Shown here: positions 5,656 through 11,177 of the stretch, piece by piece
Position numbering within the stretch: position 1 is the stretch's first letter
Layout of the letters: each line of letters starts with the position of its first letter
DNA from: an uncultured Eubacteriales bacterium
GTDB lineage: Bacteria; Bacillota; Clostridia; Christensenellales; Aristaeellaceae
DNA: 11,177 nucleotides
Assembly: GCA_900553905.1 (NCBI GenBank)
Contig: USFL01000024.1
Location: forward strand, 1-11,177
Reading direction: 5' to 3'
Position numbers and translations under genes: made by a program
Notes under the pieces: model-generated
Told to the model about the DNA's origin: nothing
The model's database searches: none
What the model saw: the letters and a program-made list of their open reading frames with translations, nothing else

Positions 5656-6561
5656 ATGCGGGTTGCAGCCATCGGCATCGGTTCCAATTCTTTGCGTATG
5701 CTGATTGCGGACGTGGAGCGCGGGCGGCTTTTCCGGTTGGACCGCTACAGGGAAGGGCTGCGCGTGTTTGCTGCACTGGACCGGCAGGGGAACATCACCC
5801 CGGAGATGACCGGCAAGGCGTGCCGGAGCGTGGAGGCGTTTCGCCGGCAGGCTGTGGAATGCGGAGCCGAGCGGGTGCACCTGTTTGCCACCAGCGCCGT
5901 GCGCGACGCGGCAAATCAGGAGGCCTTTTCCAAGGCGCTGCTGGATGCGACCGGCCTTTCGCTGGAAATCTGTAGCGGCGATCTGGAGGCCAGGCTCTCC
6001 TTTATCGGCGCGACGGACGGGGAGACCTCCGGCCTGATCGACATCGGCGGCGGGTCCACGGAAATCGCCGTGGGCCGTGGAATCGAAATTCAAAGGGCGG
6101 TCAGCTTGCAGATGGGAGCTGTGCGGCTGTGCCGCCTCCATCCCATTCAAAGCGCGGAGGAGGCGCATGCCGTGGTGCGCGCCGCACGCGAGCTGATCTT
6201 GCCCCAGCGCGACGCCTTTAAGGCCACTCGTCCGCCTGTGTGGGTGGGCGTAGGCGGCACCTTTACCACCAGCGCCGCGCTGGTCCAGCGGATTCCCTGG
6301 AATCGGCGCGAGCATATTCATGGCTTCTCGCTGACCCGGGAGAGCGTCCGGGTCGCCATGGAGGCGCTCGCGCCCATGTCCATGGAGGAGCGCCTGGCGC
6401 TGCCAAGCCTCCAGCCCCAGCGCGCGGACATCGTGGTGCATGGTATCGCCATTTTGCTGGCCTGTATGCTGGAGCTGGATCTGCCTGCCATCACTGTGAG
6501 CGAATACGGCAATTTGGAGGGGTATCTGAAGGTCAAATACCTCTATAATGGGCATTTGTAA
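5656..6561 (+). CDS. Ppx/GppA-family phosphatase (exopolyphosphatase-like), short form
   Basis: This member of the ASKHA fold hydrolyses polyphosphate or pppGpp in known relatives. It has 301 residues, the catalytic-core-only length common in Gram-positives, against about 500 in E. coli Ppx/GppA. Seen: a phosphate-1 block GIGSNSLRMLIAD at 7-19, ATSAVRDA at 78-85, SGDLEARL at 107-114 with the EAR glutamate E111, phosphate-2 IDIGGGSTE at 128-136, and GVGGTFTT at 198-205. The usual aspartate of the D-x-GSNS motif is Gly7 here. The start at ATG 5656 lies 8 nt after TGAGG; an in-frame GTG at 5647 overlaps that site. It follows the divIC terminator, so it probably has its own promoter or depends on read-through. 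The substrate (polyphosphate or guanosine pentaphosphate) cannot be decided. Confidence 0.87.
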   Translation: MRVAAIGIGSNSLRMLIADVERGRLFRLDRYREGLRVFAALDRQGNITPEMTGKACRSVEAFRRQAVECGAERVHLFATSAVRDAANQEAFSKALLDATGLSLEICSGDLEARLSFIGATDGETSGLIDIGGGSTEIAVGRGIEIQRAVSLQMGAVRLCRLHPIQSAEEAHAVVRAARELILPQRDAFKATRPPVWVGVGGTFTTSAALVQRIPWNRREHIHGFSLTRESVRVAMEALAPMSMEERLALPSLQPQRADIVVHGIAILLACMLELDLPAITVSEYGNLEGYLKVKYLYNGHL

Positions 6562-6614
6562 GGAACGAATTGCCATTTTCAAGGTTTATGCTTTTCTTTT
6601 TCTCCGGTTTCTGC

Positions 6615-6620
6615 TATAAT
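6615..6620 (+). promoter_or_regulatory. Extended -10 promoter for the EF-G-like gene
   Basis: TATAAT preceded by TGC gives a perfect extended -10. The -35 region (6592-6597, TTTTCT) is poor, but extended -10 promoters can tolerate that. Transcription would start near 6627 and give a leader of about 127 nt. Confidence 0.65.
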
Positions 6621-6663
6621 CATTAACGTTTGGAATACGGTTCATATGCATGCTGCGTGTTAT

Positions 6664-6689
6664 GGAACATATCGCGCGCGCGACGTTCC
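6664..6689 (+). promoter_or_regulatory. Palindrome in the leader of the EF-G-like gene
   Basis: GGAAC (6664-6668) and GTTCC (6685-6689) flank a perfect 12-bp palindrome, TCGCGCGCGCGA (6672-6683). Asymmetric bases, ATA on one side and C on the other, separate the parts. In RNA it could form a GC-rich hairpin; in DNA it could be an operator. A further GC-rich run (6704-6715) lies downstream and could compete in folding. The function is unknown. Confidence 0.4.
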
Positions 6690-6753
6690 TTTCTGAAAGC
6701 CGCAGCGCGGCGCGCAAGGATGCGAAAATCAAATAGAACAAGGGGGATCCATA

Positions 6754-8838
6754 ATGGCAAGCTATCAAACCAAGGACATCCGCAACATCGCCCTCATGGG
6801 ACATGGCAGCGAAGGAAAAACCACGCTGATGGAGGCATTGCTGTTCGCTGCCGGAGCGATCGACCGCCAGGGTCGTGTCGAGGACGGCAACACCGTTACC
6901 GACTACGACGCGGAGGAGATCAAGAGAAAAATCTCCATCAGCGCGGCCATTGCGCCGATTGACTGGAACCAGAAGATGCTCAACGTCATCGACGTGCCCG
7001 GCTATTTTGATTTCGTGGGCGAGATGATGGGCCCCCTGCGCGTGGTGGAAACCGCCGCGATTCTGGTCAGCGCCGTCAGCGGCATCGCCGTGGGCACGGA
7101 AAAGGCGTGGGACTATGCCACCAAGAACAACGTGGGCAAGATGTTCATCGTCAACCAGATGGACCGCGATCATGCCGACTTTATGAAGGTCCAGACCCAG
7201 CTGCGCGAGCGCTTTGGCAACAGCGTGGTGCCCATCCTGCTGCCCATCGGCGACGGCCCCAGCTACCGCGGCGTGGTCAACGTTCTGGAAAACAAGGCGT
7301 ACGAGCGCGTCAACAAGGGCAAGCCCAAGGAAATTCCCGTGCCCGCTGAAATGGCCGACGATATCGCCGTGGCCATGGAGGAAATCACCGAGGCCGCCGC
7401 GATGGCGGATGACGACCTCACCATGAAATACCTGGAGGAGGGAACCCTCACCCACGAGGAGCTGATCGAGGGCTTCAAGATGGGGATGTTCTCAGGCCAG
7501 ATTTGCCCCGTGGTGCCCTGCTCCGCGCTCACCGGCGTGGGCGTGGCCAAGCTGCTGGATGTGATGGCGGACTTCCTGCCCTCGCCCAAGCGCGCGGTGT
7601 ACAAGGGCGTCAACCCCAAGACCGGCGAGGAGACCGAGCGTGCCTGCAACAGCGAGCAGCCCTTCAGCGCGCTCGTCTACAAGACCATCGCGGACCCCTT
7701 CGTGGGCAAGCTGAGCCTGTTCAAGGTCATGAGCGGCACGGCCACCGGCAGCGGCAACATCTACAACGCCAGCTGCGACAAGACCGAAAAGATCACCGGC
7801 ATCTACGTGCTGCGCGGCAAGAAGCAGATCGGCACCCAGCTGCTCAATGCGGGCGATATGGGCGCGTTCTCCAAGCTGCAGTTCACCAACACCGGCGACA
7901 CCCTGTGCGATCCTGCCAACCCCATCAAGTATCCGCCCATTGAGTATCCCGCCCCCTGCATCAGCAAGGCCGTGTTCGCCGCCAAGCAGGGCGAGGAAGA
8001 CAAGGTCTTCGGCGGCCTGGCCCGCCTCATGGAGGAGGACCCCTCCATCAAGCTGGAAAAGAACGTGGAAACCACCGAGACGCTGCTTTCCGGTCAGGGC
8101 GAGCTGCACCTGGACGTGATCCGCAACAAGCTGGCCAGCAAGTTCGGCGCCAACGCCGTTCTGCAGGACCCGCGCATTCCCTATCGTGAGACCATCAAAA
8201 AGACGGTCAAGGTGCAGGGCCGTCACAAGAAGCAGTCCGGCGGCCATGGCCAGTTCGGCGACGTGTGGATCGAGTTCTCGCCCATCGGCGACACCGGCAT
8301 CGACTTTGAGTTCGAGGACGCGGTGGTCGGCGGCGTGGTGCCGCGCAACTTCATCCCCTCTGTGGAAAAGGGCCTGCGCGAGAACATCCGCAAGGGCGTT
8401 CTGGCGGGCTATCCCATGGTGGGCCTGCACGCCAAGCTCTACGACGGCAGTTACCATCCGGTGGACTCCTCTGAAATGGCGTTCAAGACCGCTGCCCGCA
8501 TCGCCTACAAGAAGGGCTGCATGGATGCCAGCCCCGTGCTGCTGGAGCCCATCATGCATGTGGAGGTCTATGTACCCGACGAGTACATGGGCGACGTCAT
8601 GGGCGATATGAACAAGCGCCGCGGCCGCATCATGGGCATGAACCAGGTGGACGGGATGCAGCAGCTGGTGGCCGAGGCTCCGCAGGCGGAAATGTTCAAA
8701 TATGCGACCGATCTTCGTTCCATGACCCAGGCGCGCGGCTGGTTCACGATGTCCTTTGAGCGCTATGAGGAGGTTCCCTCCAACGTGGCCCAGAAGATCA
8801 TCGAGAACGCGAAGCTGGACGAGGACGAGGAGGAATAA
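6754..8838 (+). CDS. EF-G-like translational GTPase (EF-G2 / FusA2 type)
   Basis: This is a ribosome-associated GTPase paralogue of 694 residues with full EF-G architecture. The G domain has Walker A GHGSEGKTT at 16-24, switch II DVPGYFDF at 80-87, NQMD at 134-137 and SAL at 257-259. Domains II-V follow; domain IV includes the HKKQSGGHGQFGDVW block and the RRGRIMGM loop lies in domain V. It differs from canonical EF-G: the catalytic switch-II histidine of DTPGH is Tyr84, and the switch-I RGITI motif is replaced (KRKISIS). The same DxPGY form occurs in T. thermophilus EF-G-2, so this is a subfamily trait and not damage. It is therefore probably not the main translocase fusA. ATG 6754 has AAGGGGG 7 nt upstream. 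It stands apart from str-operon ribosomal genes. Its cellular role is unclear. Confidence 0.9.
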   Translation: MASYQTKDIRNIALMGHGSEGKTTLMEALLFAAGAIDRQGRVEDGNTVTDYDAEEIKRKISISAAIAPIDWNQKMLNVIDVPGYFDFVGEMMGPLRVVETAAILVSAVSGIAVGTEKAWDYATKNNVGKMFIVNQMDRDHADFMKVQTQLRERFGNSVVPILLPIGDGPSYRGVVNVLENKAYERVNKGKPKEIPVPAEMADDIAVAMEEITEAAAMADDDLTMKYLEEGTLTHEELIEGFKMGMFSGQICPVVPCSALTGVGVAKLLDVMADFLPSPKRAVYKGVNPKTGEETERACNSEQPFSALVYKTIADPFVGKLSLFKVMSGTATGSGNIYNASCDKTEKITGIYVLRGKKQIGTQLLNAGDMGAFSKLQFTNTGDTLCDPANPIKYPPIEYPAPCISKAVFAAKQGEEDKVFGGLARLMEEDPSIKLEKNVETTETLLSGQGELHLDVIRNKLASKFGANAVLQDPRIPYRETIKKTVKVQGRHKKQSGGHGQFGDVWIEFSPIGDTGIDFEFEDAVVGGVVPRNFIPSVEKGLRENIRKGVLAGYPMVGLHAKLYDGSYHPVDSSEMAFKTAARIAYKKGCMDASPVLLEPIMHVEVYVPDEYMGDVMGDMNKRRGRIMGMNQVDGMQQLVAEAPQAEMFKYATDLRSMTQARGWFTMSFERYEEVPSNVAQKIIENAKLDEDEEE

Positions 8839-8862
8839 TCCCCGCTGTTTCACATTCAACTT

Positions 8863-8891
8863 GGGACCGATGCGCGCCTCGCATCGGTCCC
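8863..8891 (+). terminator. Strong hairpin after the EF-G-like gene, possible terminator
   Basis: GGGACCGATGCG (8863-8874) and CGCATCGGTCCC (8880-8891) form a perfect 12-bp stem with a 5-nt loop, 24 nt after the stop codon. The following bases (GTTGTGATAT) are only weakly T-rich. It may therefore terminate incompletely, protect the 3' end of the mRNA, or act as an attenuator before the kinase gene. Confidence 0.5.
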
Positions 8892-8898
8892 GTTGTGA

Positions 8899-8904
8899 TA
8901 TCAT
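8899..8904 (+). promoter_or_regulatory. Possible extended -10 promoter for the kinase gene
   Basis: TATCAT (one mismatch to TATAAT) is preceded by TGA, which gives an extended -10. No recognisable -35 exists because the hairpin occupies that region. If used, the leader would be about 20 nt. Read-through from the EF-G-like gene is the alternative. Confidence 0.3.
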
Positions 8905-8931
8905 GAACCTGCATGGCAAGGAGGCGGTGCG

Positions 8932-9855
8932 ATGATCACCACCGTATGCATGAACCCTTCCTTTGACAAGACCGCTTCGGTCGATACGCTGGCCACGGGC
9001 GGCCTGAACCGCTTGCGCGACGTGCGCGTGGACGTGGGCGGAAAGGGCGTGAACGTCGCCGTGGTGCTGAAACGGCTGGGCGTGCCGGTTAGCTGCGTGG
9101 GCTGCCTGGGCGAGCGCGGCCGGGAATCCTTCCTTCAGATGATTCGGCAGGAGGGCGTGCCCTTCGACTATTTGCCCATGCCCGGCGAGGTTCGCACCAA
9201 CCTCAAGCTGCTGGACAACAGCACCCGCGCCATCACGGAGTTTAACGAGCCCGGCATTTCCATGGACTCCGCGCAGCTGGAGGACTTTTTGACCCTTTTA
9301 GGGGAGAAAGCCGGGGAAAGCGAATATGTGGTGCTCAGCGGACGGCTGCCGGAGGGCTGCGCGGAAGCCACTTATCAGCGCTGCCTGAAGGCGTTGGAGG
9401 GAAAAAAATGCGTCCTGGACTGCGCCGGGGAAACGCTGCTGCACGGCATCAAGGAAAGGCCGTTTTTGATCAAACCCAACCTGCCGGAAATCGAGGGCAT
9501 CATGAAAAAGGAGCTGCGCACGCTGCGCGGCCTTCGGGACGCGGCGTTGTTTTTGATCGAGTACGGCGCGCAGAACGTGATTATCTCCATGGGCAAATAC
9601 GGCGCGATGCTCGTCAGCCGGACGGATACCTTCTTTGCCCCCGCGCTGATGGTGGAGGCCCGGTCCACCGTAGGCGCGGGCGACGCGATGATCGGCGGCG
9701 TGCTTGCGGGCCTGTCGCGCGGAGAATCGCTGGCGGAGTCCTTCCGCTGGGGCGTGGCCGCCGGAGCGGCGAGCGTCATGACCGACGGTACCCAGCTGTT
9801 GCGCAGGCCGGATTTTGAGGCGCTCTTGCCCAAGGTGACCGTGCAGGAAGTATGA
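8932..9855 (+). CDS. fruK: 1-phosphofructokinase-like PfkB-family sugar-phosphate kinase
   Basis: This PfkB/ribokinase-fold enzyme probably phosphorylates fructose-1-phosphate or tagatose-6-phosphate using ATP. It has 307 residues, the usual FruK/LacC length. The N-terminus has the subfamily pattern MNPSFDKT at 7-14, GGKGVNVA is at 36-43, IKPNLPEIE marks the mid-region, and the anion-hole motif STVGAGDAM at 245-253 includes the catalytic base Asp251. ATG 8932 follows AAGGAGG by 7 nt. No fructose PTS gene or DeoR/FruR regulator lies beside it, unlike the typical fru operon, so substrate assignment is less certain than family. The stop overlaps the start of an acetyltransferase gene by ATGA, a strong sign of co-translation. 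Tagatose-6-phosphate kinase is the main alternative. Confidence 0.85.
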   Translation: MITTVCMNPSFDKTASVDTLATGGLNRLRDVRVDVGGKGVNVAVVLKRLGVPVSCVGCLGERGRESFLQMIRQEGVPFDYLPMPGEVRTNLKLLDNSTRAITEFNEPGISMDSAQLEDFLTLLGEKAGESEYVVLSGRLPEGCAEATYQRCLKALEGKKCVLDCAGETLLHGIKERPFLIKPNLPEIEGIMKKELRTLRGLRDAALFLIEYGAQNVIISMGKYGAMLVSRTDTFFAPALMVEARSTVGAGDAMIGGVLAGLSRGESLAESFRWGVAAGAASVMTDGTQLLRRPDFEALLPKVTVQEV

Positions 9856-10352
9856 AAACCGACTTTGAGCGCGCGTTCATCCGTGCGGGACGGCGTGGAC
9901 AGGCACTTTTGCAGGATGAGCTCATTGCCCTCATCCCGCGGGAATACGGCGGGCATGTCGCGCAGCTGGGCGGCGCGGTTTCACTGGTGTTCGATATTCT
10001 CATGCCGGGTACGTCTTCCTCCCTGGCGGGCGAAATCGCTTTACGGGTGGGAGAGGATGCGAGCCTGTTCTACCTGGGGCACATCGGCTATCATGTCGAC
10101 CCGCCCTTCCGGGGGCACGCCGCCGCCCTGCGCGCCTGCCGGCTGTGCGTGCCCGTGCTTTCCGAACTTGGGATGCGGAGCTTTGTGATCACCACGGACG
10201 AGGACAATCTGCCCAGCATCCGCACCTGCGAGCGGCTGGGCTGCACGCTGGAATGCACCGTGGATGTTCCCTTGTGGTGCCGTCAGGAATTTTCCATCAG
10301 CGCGCGCAAACGGCGCTATGTGTATGAGCCCGCGGATGCCAAAAGACGATAA
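9852..10352 (+). CDS. GNAT-family N-acetyltransferase
   Basis: This is an acetyl-CoA-dependent acetyltransferase of 166 residues. Motif A is visible as IGYHVDPPFRGHAAALRA at about 78-95, with the R-G-H-A acetyl-CoA loop at 87-90. Motif B follows as TTDEDNLPSIRTCERLGC at about 114-131, the usual Asn-x-x-Ser-x-x-x-x-x-x-x-x-G pattern of RimJ/RimL-like proteins. The first 60 residues are less conserved and probably shape the acceptor site. The ATG is fused into the kinase stop (ATGA) and has only a weak purine stretch (AGGA) 3 nt upstream, so translation probably depends on coupling to the kinase gene. The acceptor could be a small molecule or a protein N-terminus; the sequence does not say. No clear terminator was found after it. 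Confidence 0.85.
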   Translation: MKTDFERAFIRAGRRGQALLQDELIALIPREYGGHVAQLGGAVSLVFDILMPGTSSSLAGEIALRVGEDASLFYLGHIGYHVDPPFRGHAAALRACRLCVPVLSELGMRSFVITTDEDNLPSIRTCERLGCTLECTVDVPLWCRQEFSISARKRRYVYEPADAKRR

Positions 10353-10427
10353 AATGCGGTAACGGCTTTTCTTTTTGCATAAGATAGGGTAAAATACGGG
10401 GGAAAGTTCTGGAAGGGTGGTGCTTCT

Positions 10428-11177
10428 TTGGAGGCGACGATTCAGGGCTGCCGTATCTTTTACCGCTATACAAAGGCGGCGAAGGCAAACGGCCCCACCA
10501 TTTTGCTCCTGCACGGCTGGGGGTGCGACGGCTCCATTTTTTCGTTCATCGAAAAGGGATTGAGCGAGCAGGCCGACGTGCTCACGGTGGATTTTCCCGG
10601 CCACGGCCAGAGCGGCGAGCCGCCGGCGCCATGGGGCGTGCCCGAATACGCGGAGCAAATCGCCGGCCTGCTGGAATCGCTTTCTATCTCCAAGGCGCGT
10701 GTGGTGGCGCATTCCTTCGGCGGACGCGTCGCCATTTATCTCGCCTCGCAGCATCCCGACAGGGTCGAACAGATGGTCCTGACCGGAGCGGCAGGCATCC
10801 GCAAGCCCCTGACGGAAACCCAAAAGAAGCGTCAGGCCCGCTTCAAACGCATGAACGCCCTTCTCAACGCGCTCAAGCGCTTCGGCCCGCTGGCCGCGCT
10901 GGTGGAACGGTGGCAGGCGGCGCTGCGCAAACGGTATGGCTCGGCCGATTATGTGCGGCTGAACGAGAACATGCGCAAAACCTTCTCAAGGGTCGTCTCG
11001 CAGGACCTGTATCCCTTTCTCAAGGACATTCAGGCGCCCACGTTGCTCATATGGGGCAGCGAGGACACCGAAACGCCTCTGTGGATGGGCGAGCAGATGG
11101 AGAAGGCCATTCCCGACGCGGGGCTCGTCGTCTTTGAGGGCCGCACGCATTTCGCTTTCATTGAGGAATGGCAGCGC
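10428..11177 (+). CDS. Alpha/beta-hydrolase fold protein (3' end cut by window edge)
   Basis: This is a cytoplasmic serine-hydrolase-type enzyme with 250 residues visible, open to the window end, and probably only a few dozen residues short of complete. The triad can be read: the oxyanion-hole HGWG at 29-32, nucleophile Ser96 in AHSFGG, acid Asp213 in GSEDTETP, and His241 in THFAFIEE. DFPGHGQS, typical of the family, follows strand 4. A basic helical insert (about 125-185, rich in K and R) forms the cap. The start is TTG at 10428, with AAGGGTGG 7 nt upstream; no ATG or GTG is in frame nearby. A TAAAAT at 10390-10395 may be its -10 box, but no good -35 accompanies it. The substrate (ester, lipid or other) is not predictable. 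Confidence 0.88.
   Translation, partial: MEATIQGCRIFYRYTKAAKANGPTILLLHGWGCDGSIFSFIEKGLSEQADVLTVDFPGHGQSGEPPAPWGVPEYAEQIAGLLESLSISKARVVAHSFGGRVAIYLASQHPDRVEQMVLTGAAGIRKPLTETQKKRQARFKRMNALLNALKRFGPLAALVERWQAALRKRYGSADYVRLNENMRKTFSRVVSQDLYPFLKDIQAPTLLIWGSEDTETPLWMGEQMEKAIPDAGLVVFEGRTHFAFIEEWQR

Noticed and set aside
5512..6582. Open frame of 356 codons on the minus strand across the Ppx/GppA gene
   Set aside because: Shadow of the plus-strand gene, whose motifs are clear. It has no ribosome binding site or family signature and extends into the divIC coding region and its terminator.
6586..7455. Open frame of 289 codons on the minus strand over the EF-G-like leader and G domain
   Set aside because: It is antisense to conserved GTPase motifs, crosses the promoter, and has no recognisable domain.
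7492..8919. Long open frame of 475 codons on the minus strand across the EF-G-like gene
   Set aside because: It is antisense to a complete, well-conserved gene. High GC at third positions keeps the opposite frame free of stops, and its composition is rich in H, A, G and L with no recognisable domain.
1..11177. CRISPR arrays, tRNA or rRNA genes, insertion sequences, toxin-antitoxin or defence islands
   Set aside because: No tandem repeat-spacer pattern, no tRNA cloverleaf, no transposase motif with terminal repeats and no defence-type domains were seen on either strand.

Overview
The window is ordinary chromosomal sequence from a GC-rich, spore-forming member of the Firmicutes, most likely a gut-type Clostridia lineage. 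The sporulation pair yabP-yabQ beside divIC is the main evidence. Strong GGAGG-type ribosome binding sites, ATGA gene overlaps and AT-rich sigma-A promoters in an otherwise GC-rich background agree with it. No rRNA, tRNA, CRISPR array, insertion sequence, attachment site or phage gene was seen.

Layout. (1) 1-2026, minus strand: an operon that reads, in transcription order, ArsR-family repressor, potA (polyamine-type ABC ATPase) and potB (permease, cut by the window edge). It has a near-consensus promoter with an inverted repeat at the expected transcription start. (2) 2091-3889, plus strand: a divergent promoter, a TraX-like integral membrane protein and a DegV-family fatty-acid-binding protein, 30 bp apart. 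(3) 3897-4542, minus strand: bioY (biotin uptake), whose promoter is overlapped by a BirA-like operator. (4) 4597-5616, plus strand: yabP, yabQ and divIC, with terminator-like hairpins at the ends of yabQ and divIC. (5) 5656-6561: a short Ppx/GppA-type phosphatase. (6) 6754-8838: an EF-G-like GTPase of the EF-G2 type with a structured leader, followed by a 12-bp perfect hairpin. (7) 8932-10352: a 1-phosphofructokinase-like PfkB kinase translationally coupled to a GNAT acetyltransferase. (8) 10428 to the end: an alpha/beta hydrolase with a TTG start, truncated by the window edge.

How it works together. The left operon is probably a self-repressed polyamine importer and bioY a biotin-repressed vitamin importer. 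yabP-yabQ serve spore cortex and coat formation, and DivIC serves division. The remaining genes are metabolic or stress housekeeping genes. No obviously novel defence or mobile system is visible. The best leads are the ArsR-type control of a pot operon, the TraX-DegV pairing, the altered phosphate-binding motif of the Ppx/GppA protein, and several RNA or operator structures.
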